This document shows, piece by piece, positions 1 through 7,549 of a stretch of DNA of 31,794 nucleotides. Made by a program: the position numbers and the translations under genes. Where the stretch lies: positions 1 through 31,794 of the forward strand of contig CAKSOB010000009.1 of assembly GCA_934476545.1 (NCBI GenBank). The letters run 5' to 3'. Below the pieces are notes generated by a model. That model ran no database searches and had not been told where the DNA came from. It saw nothing but the letters and a program-made list of their open reading frames with translations. The stretch comes from an uncultured Eubacteriales bacterium. GTDB taxonomy: Bacteria > Bacillota > Clostridia > Oscillospirales > Acutalibacteraceae. How positions within the stretch are numbered: the stretch's first letter is position 1; each line of letters starts with the position of its first letter.

Positions 1-35
1 CAGGGTCGTTGGTTCGAGTCCAACTTGGGGAGCCA
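1..35 (+). tRNA. tRNA 3' end (probably tRNA-Asn), cut by window start
   Basis: The sequence shows a T arm (GTTGG, loop TTCGAGT, CCAAC), a 7-nt acceptor strand TTGGGGA, discriminator G and an encoded CCA at 33-35. The missing 5' acceptor would begin with U, giving a U1-A72 pair with G73. That combination fits tRNA-Asn better than Asp, Trp or Lys. The anticodon lies outside the window, so the isotype is an inference. A terminator follows within 10 nt. Confidence 0.85.
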
Positions 36-44
36 CTTCTAAAA

Positions 45-77
45 GATCATCCTTCTGGATGGTCTTTTTTCTTTTCT
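45..77 (+). terminator. Rho-independent terminator of the tRNA
   Basis: An 8-bp stem GATCATCC/GGATGGTC (one T-G wobble) with a TTCT loop is followed by a T-rich tract. It lies directly downstream of the tRNA CCA end. Confidence 0.85.
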
Positions 78-96
78 AAAACTTAAAAATACGCAG

Positions 97-124
97 TAAA
101 AAAGCTCCCCAACGGGAGCTTTTG
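97..124 (-). terminator. Terminator of the permease gene (works in both directions)
   Basis: AAAAGCTCCC and GGGAGCTTTT pair around a CAAC loop, with an A-run on the left that becomes a U-run on the minus strand. It sits 3 nt past the permease stop codon. The T-run on the right side means it could also stop plus-strand transcription. Confidence 0.85.
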
Positions 125-126
125 GT

Positions 127-1266
127 TTAGTGGAATAAAAAATTCCATAGTAGTTGAAAGGCTAACAGAATTGCAAGAAAACCGAAATTAAAAAGGGAGA
201 ATTTCCCGATATACGCCCCAACCTTATTCGGATTGTGCTTGCAATATTCCCGAAATGTAATCAGGCTGGCAAGAGAAGCGATCAAAGTTCCCGTACCGCC
301 AATGTTTACTCCAACCAGTAAGTCGGGATAATTGGTTGTGAATTGGGAGAGCAAAATAGCAGAGGGAACATTGCTGATCACTTGGCAGGACAGCACGCTG
401 AACAGCAAGGTATTTTGCTCCAATAGGTAGGCAAAGATATCTCGAATCACATCAATCCTTGCCATGTTGCCCGCAAAAATAAAAAATGCAACAAAGGTAA
501 ATAATAGCGGATAGTCCACCATTTTTAGCGCCTTTCTGTCAAGGAACAGCAATGCAATCAGAATAATGATTAGGCCGATCCAGTAAGGAATCCCTCGAAA
601 TACGATGGCAATGGACAGTGCGAACAGCAGTAAATAAACAACGGTTCTCCAGGGAGATAAGGTAACCGGTTCATCCTCTAAAGAAAGCGGTTCCTTCCGA
701 ACAAAAATCAAACAGCATAGCGTGATGAGCGCTACCGCTACCAAGAATGGCGGCAGCATAATGCCCATGAATTCCAAGTTGGGAATATGAAACTTGGAGT
801 ACAAATATAGATTTTGCGGATTCCCGAAAGGCGTGAGCATTCCGCCTAAATTGGCGGCAATGTTCTGCATGATGAAGGTGAATGCCATGTATTTTTCCAT
901 GTGTGTGGTGGTCAACACAAAATAACCTAGCGGCAGAAACGTCAACAGTGCCATGTCGTTGGCAATGAGCATGGAGCCTAAGAAGGTAATGTACACCAGT
1001 GCCAGAATTGCCAGTCGCGCATTCCGAAAAAGCTGCACGATTTTCTTAGCTAGAATATAAAAGAATTGAATATTTTTCAACGCACACACTACCGCTAACA
1101 CACAGAATAAGCAGGTCAGCGTCTTCCAGTCAAAATAGGATAAATAAGTTTCATCCGGCAAAACGATACAGCTTGTCACGATGGCGGCGGTAATAGCGAT
1201 ACAAAGTACCAAATTTTTTCGTATCCATCGAAGTGCAGTTATCGCTCCGGACTGCAATTTTTCCAT
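127..1266 (-). CDS. ArsB/NhaD/CitMHS-type anion or cation permease
   Basis: This is a polytopic membrane protein of 379 aa with about ten hydrophobic segments. It carries motifs typical of the ion-transporter superfamily that includes ArsB, NhaD and citrate carriers: an ANDMALLTFLPL stretch near residue 102, and GNPQNLYLYS near residue 148, a re-entrant hairpin hallmark. A second half-repeat near the C terminus reads VISNVPSAILL followed by GGTGTLIASLAS. The two-fold repeat is usual for the family. The start was chosen at 1266 because GGAGG lies 7 nt upstream. An ATG at 1272 abuts the Shine-Dalgarno, and the GTG at 1317 lies inside the -35 box. The gene is monocistronic with its own promoter and terminator. 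The substrate (arsenite, dicarboxylate, Na+/H+) cannot be read from sequence; no ars genes are adjacent. Confidence 0.8.
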   Translation of the reverse strand: MEKLQSGAITALRWIRKNLVLCIAITAAIVTSCIVLPDETYLSYFDWKTLTCLFCVLAVVCALKNIQFFYILAKKIVQLFRNARLAILALVYITFLGSMLIANDMALLTFLPLGYFVLTTTHMEKYMAFTFIMQNIAANLGGMLTPFGNPQNLYLYSKFHIPNLEFMGIMLPPFLVAVALITLCCLIFVRKEPLSLEDEPVTLSPWRTVVYLLLFALSIAIVFRGIPYWIGLIIILIALLFLDRKALKMVDYPLLFTFVAFFIFAGNMARIDVIRDIFAYLLEQNTLLFSVLSCQVISNVPSAILLSQFTTNYPDLLVGVNIGGTGTLIASLASLITFREYCKHNPNKVGAYIGKFSLFNFGFLAILLAFQLLWNFLFH

Positions 1267-1288
1267 GCGCATCCCTCCAATCCTTTTG

Positions 1289-1317
1289 ATTATACCATAA
1301 AATTCATTCCCGCACAA
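1289..1317 (-). promoter_or_regulatory. Sigma-A promoter of the permease gene
   Basis: Minus strand: -35 TTGTGC, 17-bp spacer, -10 TATAAT. Transcription would begin only about 15 nt before the GGAGG, which supports the short form of the protein. Confidence 0.65.
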
Positions 1318-1462
1318 AATGAAAAAGAAAACTCCTTAAAACACAAATCTATGGTTCAACGTTCTTAGCGTTATACCATGTTCTTCTGTTACTTGCATCT
1401 TGCTTTCGCAATGGATTTCCGGGGAAATGGAGAGCGCAAGTCTTTTTTTTTCTGTTTATCTT

Positions 1463-1471
1463 TGGTATACT
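1463..1471 (+). promoter_or_regulatory. Candidate extended -10 promoter for the corrinoid adenosyltransferase operon
   Basis: TGG followed by TATACT forms an extended -10. The -35 region is only a T-run. It sits 25 nt upstream of the chosen start codon, the only good promoter-like site in this gap. Confidence 0.35.
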
Positions 1472-1495
1472 AAGAAAAAACATCAGGAGGATCGT

Positions 1496-2014
1496 ATGGG
1501 CTGTATTCATATTTATACCGGAGATGGAAAAGGGAAAACAACTGCTGCAATGGGCTTGGTACTGCGTTCCGTAGGCTGTGGAAATCGTCCGTTGGTGGTG
1601 CAGTTTCTCAAAGGCGGAAAAACAGGGGAACTGGATTCTCTTGCTCGTCTGAATGTGCCGGTGCTGCGCAATGGTCAGAACTATGGATTTTTCCGAACAT
1701 TGAGCGAATCGGATCGAACTGCATTGTTATCAGAACAAAATGAAATGCTACAAAAAGTCCAAACTGCTTTGCAAAATAAAGTGTATGATTTGATCGTGTT
1801 GGATGAGATCATCGGTGCCTATCAACTGGGCGCAGTAGACCAAACGTTGGTGGAGAATTTGCTGAAGGCAGCACCCTATGAAGCGGAGCTTGTCCTCACC
1901 GGACGAAATGCGCCCCAGTGGATGAGAGAATCAGCAGACTATGTGACCGTGATGGAAAAGGAAAAACACCCCTTTGACTGTGGAATTTCTGCACGACGAG
2001 GCGTGGAATTTTAG
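1496..2014 (+). CDS. Cob(I)yrinic acid a,c-diamide / cobalamin adenosyltransferase (CobA/BtuR type)
   Basis: This cytosolic enzyme of 172 aa transfers the adenosyl group of ATP to cobalt in corrinoids, making coenzyme B12 forms. A glycine-rich P-loop GDGKGKTT occupies residues 9-16, after the typical N-terminal IHIYTG strand. LIVLDEI, LVLTGRNAP and the terminal ARRGVEF are CobA/CobO/BtuR family signatures, and the length is normal for a minimal family member. The start at 1496 follows AGGAGG by 5 nt; the longer open frame from 1400 has no ribosome site and would overlap the -10. rsmE begins 8 nt after the stop, so the genes are co-transcribed. No other cobalamin synthesis gene is in the window, so a salvage role is an inference. 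Confidence 0.9.
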   Translation: MGCIHIYTGDGKGKTTAAMGLVLRSVGCGNRPLVVQFLKGGKTGELDSLARLNVPVLRNGQNYGFFRTLSESDRTALLSEQNEMLQKVQTALQNKVYDLIVLDEIIGAYQLGAVDQTLVENLLKAAPYEAELVLTGRNAPQWMRESADYVTVMEKEKHPFDCGISARRGVEF

Positions 2015-2022
2015 GAGGCAAT

Positions 2023-2745
2023 ATGGCACGATTTTTTATAGAGGGAACTCCCGGAACAGAATACACCCTTACCGGTGAGGATGGCAGACATATCGCTCGC
2101 TCCTTGCGAATGCGAGTAGGAGAAACGTTAACACTCTGCGATGGATGTGGACAGGATTTCACCTGTGAAATCACAGCCATTTCCGGAGATAACGTAACGG
2201 TTTCCGTGTTACATCAGCAGGTAAATCCGGCAGAACCCACTCTGCAAGTAACGGTTTATCAGGGATTGCCGAAGTCCGATAAAATGGATTGGATTGCACA
2301 AAAGATTGTGGAGTCCGGTGCAGTGCGTTTGGTGCCGGTGATGACGACGCGCTGTATTTCTCGTCCGGATGGAAAAGCAGCGGAAAAGACCGTGCAGCGG
2401 TGGCAGAAGATTGCAGAGGAAGCGGCAAAGCAAAGCGGCAGAGGAATCATTCCGCAGGTAGCGCCCTTGACGGAGTTTGCAAAAGCAGTAGAGGAAGCCT
2501 CCCAACAAGGAGCGGTGTTCTTTTTTTATGAGGGTGGGGGCGATAGTCTGAAAACCTTGCTGCAAGAACCTGCCCAAACCGTATCTATTTTTATTGGGCC
2601 GGAAGGTGGCTTTGCAGAGTCGGAAGTGGAGCTTGCCAAAGCGCACGGAGCCAAAATCGCTTCCTTGGGACCTCGTATTTTCCGAACCGAAACAGCCCCG
2701 ATTGCTGCCTTGTCTGCCATGATGGCACTGACCGATAATTTTTAG
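2023..2745 (+). CDS. rsmE: 16S rRNA (uracil-1498-N3)-methyltransferase RsmE
   Basis: RsmE methylates N3 of U1498 in helix 44 of 16S rRNA using S-adenosylmethionine. The 240-aa protein has the N-terminal PUA-like region (MARFFIEG, HIARSLRMRVGE) and the C-terminal SPOUT trefoil knot, with IFIGPEGGF near residue 190 and LGPRIFRTETAPIAALSAM near residue 218. Both are knot motifs of the family. GGAGG precedes the ATG by 6 nt. It is the second gene of a three-gene operon. Its stop codon region overlaps the Shine-Dalgarno leader of the downstream reductase, and no promoter is visible between them. Confidence 0.95.
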   Translation: MARFFIEGTPGTEYTLTGEDGRHIARSLRMRVGETLTLCDGCGQDFTCEITAISGDNVTVSVLHQQVNPAEPTLQVTVYQGLPKSDKMDWIAQKIVESGAVRLVPVMTTRCISRPDGKAAEKTVQRWQKIAEEAAKQSGRGIIPQVAPLTEFAKAVEEASQQGAVFFFYEGGGDSLKTLLQEPAQTVSIFIGPEGGFAESEVELAKAHGAKIASLGPRIFRTETAPIAALSAMMALTDNF

Positions 2746-2768
2746 TGGAGAGAAAAAGGAGAGGCATC

Positions 2769-3515
2769 ATGACACAAAAAAAAACGGCAGTGGTTACCGG
2801 CGGCAGCCGTGGAATTGGACGGGCAACCGTTATGGCTCTATTTGAAGAGGGCTGGAATGTAGTCATCAACTATCGCAGCAGCCAAAAAGAAGCAGAAGAA
2901 TTAGCAGCATTATTGAATTGCCGAAAGGTTCGCAACCGTGCTGTTTCGGTGCAGGCAGATGTTTCTGATCTAAAGCAGGTAGAAGCCTTGTTTGCACAGG
3001 TGGATGAGCAATTTGGCAGGGTAGATTTATTGGTAAGCAATGCCGGAATTGCCCGACAAGAACTGTTTACCGATGTAACAGAGCAGCAATGGCGAGAGAT
3101 GGTAGGGGTTCATTTGGACGGTGCCTTTTATTGTAGTCAGCAAGCGCTGCGGCGAATGATTTCCTGTCACAGTGGTAGAATTGTTTATATTTCCTCCATG
3201 TGGGGGCAGGTCGGCGCATCCTGCGAAGTGCCTTATTCTGCTGTTAAGGCGGCGCTGATCGGCATGACAAAAGGACTTGCCAAAGAGGTTGGACCCAGTA
3301 ACATTACAGTAAACTGCATTTGTCCCGGTGTGATTGATACGGAGATGAACAGAAATCTCACCGAAGAAATTTTAGAAGAACTGCGAGAAGAAACCCCCTT
3401 ATGCAAAATCGGAACACCGGAAGACATTGCCAATGCTGTCCTGTTTTTGGCAGGGGATACCTCCTCCTTTATCACCGGTCAGGTATTGGGTGTGAATGGC
3501 GGACTCGTCATTTAA
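2769..3515 (+). CDS. Short-chain dehydrogenase/reductase, YmfI/FabG-like (candidate EF-P 5-aminopentanone reductase)
   Basis: This is a 248-aa Rossmann-fold NAD(P)H-dependent reductase. It has the TGGSRGIG cofactor loop (10-17), NAG at 91-93, catalytic S143, Y156 and K160, and a CPGVIDTEMN segment. The segment around the active site, SMWGQVGASCEVPYSAVK, resembles Bacillus YmfI, which reduces 5-aminopentanone on elongation factor P, more than generic FabG. That narrower assignment is my recollection of the family and is not proven; 3-oxoacyl-ACP reductase is the alternative. No fatty-acid synthesis genes are adjacent, which mildly favours the YmfI reading. The start at 2769 has AGGAG at 7-nt spacing; a GTG at 2745 in the same frame lacks one. 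A strong terminator follows. Confidence 0.85.
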   Translation: MTQKKTAVVTGGSRGIGRATVMALFEEGWNVVINYRSSQKEAEELAALLNCRKVRNRAVSVQADVSDLKQVEALFAQVDEQFGRVDLLVSNAGIARQELFTDVTEQQWREMVGVHLDGAFYCSQQALRRMISCHSGRIVYISSMWGQVGASCEVPYSAVKAALIGMTKGLAKEVGPSNITVNCICPGVIDTEMNRNLTEEILEELREETPLCKIGTPEDIANAVLFLAGDTSSFITGQVLGVNGGLVI

Positions 3516-3531
3516 AAATCTTTTTTGGGAG

Positions 3532-3559
3532 AAACGCCTTCGGGCGTTTTTCTTTTTTT
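3532..3559 (+). terminator. Terminator of the adenosyltransferase-rsmE-reductase operon
   Basis: AAACGCC and GGCGTTT form a 7-bp stem capped by the stable TTCG tetraloop, followed by a T-rich tail. Confidence 0.92.
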
Positions 3560-3570
3560 AGGGTAGAAAA

Positions 3571-3598
3571 TTGACTTTTTTCGGGAATGTGTTACAAT
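3571..3598 (+). promoter_or_regulatory. Promoter of the RDHSFGKRDW protein / dikinase operon
   Basis: -35 TTGACT, 16-bp spacer, -10 TACAAT, located between the upstream terminator and the first gene, about 50 nt before the start codon. Confidence 0.75.
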
Positions 3599-3650
3599 GA
3601 AACCATATAACTGATTCAGAATCTAACCAAAATAGATAGAGGGTGTTCCA

Positions 3651-4661
3651 TTGAAAACGAAGCTGAAAGCAGCGCTGATGAAAAAAATGCTTGTGGCGCA
3701 AAAGAAGCAAAATCCATTTCACGAAAAATTAGCGGAGTTATATCGCCTGCCGGAGGATGCACCGGCAAATTTTAACAACAGCTATTATTTTTCTGCCCAC
3801 ATGGTAGACGGCGAAAGCCTGTTCCTGCGGTTGGGACTGCGGAGCGACGGTTCCTGTGAGGTTTGGTGTGTGTATAAAAAGGGTGATATCTTTTTCCAGA
3901 ATCCACAGACTGTGTATGAAAATGCTGCGGACTCTCCGCTTTCTGTAGCCTGCTTGGAATCCGGTAAACGGTGGGGTGTATCCTATCATGGTCCAATGAC
4001 CGATTGCGGCAACGGACAAGAAGTGCATTGTGCGCTATCCTGCACCTTTACTGCAACCGATCCGATCTTTGACTTCACCTATCATATGAACCCAACCACT
4101 ACGGCAGTGGCGATGGCACAGGAAAAGTGGAGCAAGGAACTGTTTGCGGAGATGCAGGAAAACAAGCAAACCCACTATGAACAGAACGGTCATTTGGAAG
4201 GCACACTGGCGTTGGGTGATCGAGAGATTTTGATTGACATGAACTGCGTTCGGGATCACTCCTTTGGCAAGCGGGACTGGAACTACATGAACAAGCACTA
4301 CTGGCTGATGGCACTGGCAGAGAACGGCGACATGATCAACATTAGCATGGTCAGCTATCCGGCACTTCATCACTTAGATGCCGGCAACGTCATTCTCGGC
4401 GGCAAAACACTGAGCATTGTGCAGGTGATTCCCCACGGTGATTTTATCAATGATGGTAAGGGACCGAATACCTTCCACATTACTTGCATATTGGAAAATG
4501 GACGGAAGATTACCGTTTACGGCGAAAAGGAAACCGAGATTGTCTATCCTTTGGGGGACGGTTACACACTGCGAGAAGGTTTAGGCACCTATTCTATTGA
4601 TGGCAGAAAAGCACGGGGTATTGTAGAATTTGGATTTAACCACGACAGAACACGGTGGTAA
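3651..4661 (+). CDS. Uncharacterised 336-aa beta-rich protein with RDHSFGKRDW motif (CrtC/AttH/DUF7064-like), partner of the dikinase
   Basis: The function is unknown. The protein has no signal peptide or membrane segment, and from about residue 40 it is rich in predicted beta strands. The stretch RDHSFGKRDW at 201-210 resembles the RD-x-SW-G-x-RDW signature of lipocalin-like AttH/CrtC and DUF7064-type proteins; this is recalled from family knowledge, not searched. The start is TTG at 3651 with GAGGG about 7 nt upstream. An ATG at residue 10 (AAAATGCTT context) has no ribosome site. The stop lies 11 nt before the next start, and the downstream Shine-Dalgarno overlaps its end, so the two genes are tightly coupled. 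A hydrophobic-ligand-binding or substrate-presenting role for the phosphotransferase is only an inference. Confidence 0.75.
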   Translation: MKTKLKAALMKKMLVAQKKQNPFHEKLAELYRLPEDAPANFNNSYYFSAHMVDGESLFLRLGLRSDGSCEVWCVYKKGDIFFQNPQTVYENAADSPLSVACLESGKRWGVSYHGPMTDCGNGQEVHCALSCTFTATDPIFDFTYHMNPTTTAVAMAQEKWSKELFAEMQENKQTHYEQNGHLEGTLALGDREILIDMNCVRDHSFGKRDWNYMNKHYWLMALAENGDMINISMVSYPALHHLDAGNVILGGKTLSIVQVIPHGDFINDGKGPNTFHITCILENGRKITVYGEKETEIVYPLGDGYTLREGLGTYSIDGRKARGIVEFGFNHDRTRW

Positions 4662-4672
4662 GGAGGGGTATC

Positions 4673-7087
4673 ATGCGTTGCAAACCATTATTTAAAATTC
4701 CGGAAGAGCTGCTTCCGGAGGTAGGCGGTAAGGCAAGGGGCTTGTATCTGCTCAATCAGGCAGGCTTGCCGGTTTCCGACGGATTTATTCTTTACGATGT
4801 GCAGACTGAAGAGGATCTGCAAAAGGCATTGGAATACTATGAGCACAGCGATTTGTTTACCGTAGCAGTGCGTTCCTCTGCAAAAGGAGAGGATGGCGTT
4901 GACTTTTCCGGCGCAGGACAGTATGCAACTGTTTTGAACGTGACAAAGGATACCTTTGTGGATGCAGTAAAAACCTGCTTGGACTCCGTACATAGCGAAA
5001 CCGCAAAATCTTATGGAGATGCGTTCCTTGCCACACCGGAGAATAAAATGACCGTTGTGGTGCAGTCTATGGTGGTAGCGGAAAAGTCCGGTGTTTGCTT
5101 CACAAAAGACCCGACTGCCCGAGAAGGCGGAATGCTGATTGAAGCCGTAACCGGATTTGGAGAATCTTTGGTAAGCGGTATGGCGACAGCAGAGCAGTAT
5201 CGTCTGTCTGAGGATGGGCATTGGGATGCACCTTGCAATGAAACTTCCGTACTGACCGAGGAGCAGCGGCAGGCAGTGGCAATCGGTGCAGCCAAAGCCA
5301 GAGCGGCATTGGAAATGGAACTGGATTTAGAGTGGGCAATCAACAAGGCCGGAAAGTTGATTTGGCTTCAGGCTCGTCCGATTACCACGGAAGAAACCGC
5401 TACCGTTCATGAACTGGATACCAAGCGGAATTTGGACAATCATGTCATTACAACCTGCAATATCGGCGAGATGCTGCCGGGTGTAGTAACACCGCTGTCC
5501 CTGTCTACCAGTGTGTACGGTATCGACTGGGGAATACGGAAAATGTTAGTGGAAGTAGGCGTTTATCCTTCCATGGAGCGGATTCCCGAGTGGTCTTGTG
5601 TTGTATCCGTAGGCAATACCCTGTTTTTGGATTTGACTACCCTTTACAGTATGAGCAAGCGCATCATGGCTGCCGATAAGAGCAGCATGGAGCTGTCTAT
5701 TTGCGGACGGATTCTGGAAGATGCTCCCGATACGGATTTCCCGGAAGCCAGTTTGCCAACAAAGCTGTCCAATGGGAAGAAGTACGGAAAATTCCTGCTT
5801 TCTGTAAAGAAGCAAAAAGCGGTGCTGGATACAATGGTTGAAACATTGCGCATCCTGCCGGTAGACGACCCGATGGAGTATTACCGTCGCATTGACGAGC
5901 AGCTTTATGTGATGAATGAAGCGCTGTTCTGTCACTACGCATCCTCCTCTTTCTCCGGTGCAATGAATAGTGCGCTGTATATGACGCTGGACAAAGAATA
6001 TGAGGATAAGAGCGAACTGAAAGCAAAAATTGCAGGTGTATTGGAAAATATCGACGATATTGAAAGCGTAGATATTCTCCGATCCCTCCGCAAGATTGCC
6101 AGTGCGATCTTGTCCCGCAATCCTGACGCAGTAGAGTGGAGTGCCGAACAGATTGCCGACTATATCTATCAAGACGGCGGCGAAGCACAGTATGAGTACG
6201 ACAACTTCCTGTTCCGTCACGGTCACCGTTCTATTCGAGAAGCAGAATTGCGGAGCAAGGCATGGAAGGACGACGAGCAATCTTTGATGGAGTATATCCG
6301 CATTGTAATTGCTTCCGGCGCTAAGGAAACCGAGTGCGACAGAGAACAGTGGAAGAAAAACAGAGATGCGTTGTTGGAGGGCAAGAAAACTTCCGCAAAG
6401 AAAACGCTATCCTTCTTGATTGACCAAGCCAGAAAAGGCGTTCGAGATCGTGAGTACACCAAGTCCGGTATTATTAAGGTAATTGATGTCTTTAAGCTGG
6501 CATACCGAGATTTGGCAGCCTTGCTGGTAGAGCGGAACCTGTTAGTAGATGAGGATTGCATCTTCTTCTTGACCCATGAAGAAATCGGCAAGCTGATTCG
6601 AGAGCAAGATTTGTCTCTCAATAAAAAGGCGCTGGCTCGCCGTCGTGTTATGATAGAGCAAAAGCAGTTTGTTTATCCGGAAATATCCATCGGTCGCCCA
6701 CAGGCAATCACAGTGGAATCGGTTTCCAAAGGCAATGTATTCCAGGGTGTTCCGGTAAGTCGTGGTACCGCTGTGGGCAAAGCCCGTGTGGTACGCTCCG
6801 TAGGGGATGCAGAGCAGCTGCAAAAGGGAGAAATCATGATTTCCGGCTTTACCGATATTGGTTGGTCTCCTTATTATTGCATGATTAACGGCTTGGTTAC
6901 CGAGGTCGGTTCTGCGTTGTCCCACGGCGCTGTGGTAGCACGAGAATACGCACTGCCTCTGGTTGTAAACCTGCCGAATATCACCTCCATTATCCATACC
7001 GGAGATTATGTTTCCGTCAACGGAACCACCGGTGAAGTGCAAATTTTGGACGAAGCAGAAGCAAAGACCAGAATGGCACAGATGTAA
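4673..7087 (+). CDS. PEP synthase / rifampicin-phosphotransferase-like dikinase
   Basis: This 804-aa protein has the three-part layout of PEP synthase and rifampicin phosphotransferase. An N-terminal ATP-grasp PPDK domain (about 10-245) carries VRSSAKGEDG, FSGAGQY, DLEWAI and the closing LQARPIT. A central helical domain begins with NIGEMLPGVVTPLS. The C-terminal swivelling phosphohistidine domain carries GSALSHGAVVAREY, with the catalytic His at 751. The HGAVVAREY form and absence of a C-terminal PEP-binding barrel resemble Rph rather than PpsA. Such enzymes move the beta-phosphate of ATP through the His to an acceptor, which here is unknown. The start at 4673 has AAGGAGG at 6-nt spacing. 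It is co-transcribed with the preceding RDHSFGKRDW gene. Whether it inactivates rifamycins or makes a metabolite cannot be told. Confidence 0.85.
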   Translation: MRCKPLFKIPEELLPEVGGKARGLYLLNQAGLPVSDGFILYDVQTEEDLQKALEYYEHSDLFTVAVRSSAKGEDGVDFSGAGQYATVLNVTKDTFVDAVKTCLDSVHSETAKSYGDAFLATPENKMTVVVQSMVVAEKSGVCFTKDPTAREGGMLIEAVTGFGESLVSGMATAEQYRLSEDGHWDAPCNETSVLTEEQRQAVAIGAAKARAALEMELDLEWAINKAGKLIWLQARPITTEETATVHELDTKRNLDNHVITTCNIGEMLPGVVTPLSLSTSVYGIDWGIRKMLVEVGVYPSMERIPEWSCVVSVGNTLFLDLTTLYSMSKRIMAADKSSMELSICGRILEDAPDTDFPEASLPTKLSNGKKYGKFLLSVKKQKAVLDTMVETLRILPVDDPMEYYRRIDEQLYVMNEALFCHYASSSFSGAMNSALYMTLDKEYEDKSELKAKIAGVLENIDDIESVDILRSLRKIASAILSRNPDAVEWSAEQIADYIYQDGGEAQYEYDNFLFRHGHRSIREAELRSKAWKDDEQSLMEYIRIVIASGAKETECDREQWKKNRDALLEGKKTSAKKTLSFLIDQARKGVRDREYTKSGIIKVIDVFKLAYRDLAALLVERNLLVDEDCIFFLTHEEIGKLIREQDLSLNKKALARRRVMIEQKQFVYPEISIGRPQAITVESVSKGNVFQGVPVSRGTAVGKARVVRSVGDAEQLQKGEIMISGFTDIGWSPYYCMINGLVTEVGSALSHGAVVAREYALPLVVNLPNITSIIHTGDYVSVNGTTGEVQILDEAEAKTRMAQM

Positions 7088-7100
7088 AAATAGAAAAAAG

Positions 7101-7147
7101 AACCCGTCGAGGAAACCTGTTATTGGTTTGCCCCGGCGGGTTTTCTT
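7101..7147. terminator. Convergent bidirectional terminator
   Basis: A two-part hairpin: outer arms AACCCGTCGAGG and CCCCGGCGGGTT (one mismatch, one wobble) enclose an inner AAACC/GGTTT stem. A T-run lies on the right, and A-rich sequence on the left gives a U-tract on the minus strand. It serves the dikinase operon and the convergent minus operon. Confidence 0.85.
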
Positions 7148-7512
7148 TATTGCAGTGGAGCAGAGTCGTTTTTTTGCTCCGTATTTGTTTTTTTATGATG
7201 TTTTTGCCGATACTTTTCTTTCTTTCGACCGAATACAATAATCAATGCCCGGATAATCACATATAAAATGATGAAATTTAAAATGGCAGTAATAAAGTCG
7301 ATTTGCACCCCTTGGGGTTGAGAGGACAGCGCTTGCCAAATAAACAGTCGTCCACCTCGGGCAGTAAAGTGCACGGACAACCAAGAGAACGGAAATCCGT
7401 AAGTATATGTGGTGATGCTATGCCCAATGCTGCCCCGTACCGGGTAAATAAAAATCGGAAGTACAAAGAAAATTGCAGCAATCAGCAAGCAGCGTTTATT
7501 CAGCCAGTTCAT
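7147..7512 (-). CDS. Small membrane protein of unknown function (121 aa)
   Basis: I do not recognise the family. The protein has an N-terminal hydrophobic segment (about 8-24), a middle stretch rich in aromatic residues, a second strong membrane segment (about 74-95) and a basic hydrophilic tail rich in Lys and His. The likely topology is two transmembrane helices with a cytoplasmic C terminus. AGGAG lies 6-8 nt before the ATG. It begins 37 nt after the nadE stop with no promoter between, so it is the third gene of the glycosyltransferase-nadE operon. No enzymatic motif is visible. Confidence 0.7.
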   Translation of the reverse strand: MNWLNKRCLLIAAIFFVLPIFIYPVRGSIGHSITTYTYGFPFSWLSVHFTARGGRLFIWQALSSQPQGVQIDFITAILNFIILYVIIRALIIVFGRKKEKYRQKHHKKTNTEQKNDSAPLQ

Positions 7513-7549
7513 GGTCCTCTCCTTTCTTTATGAAAATGAAATACAGAAA

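Noticed and set aside
5546..6280. 244-aa open frame on the minus strand
   Set aside because: It is antisense to the dikinase gene, with no recognisable motif or start signal.
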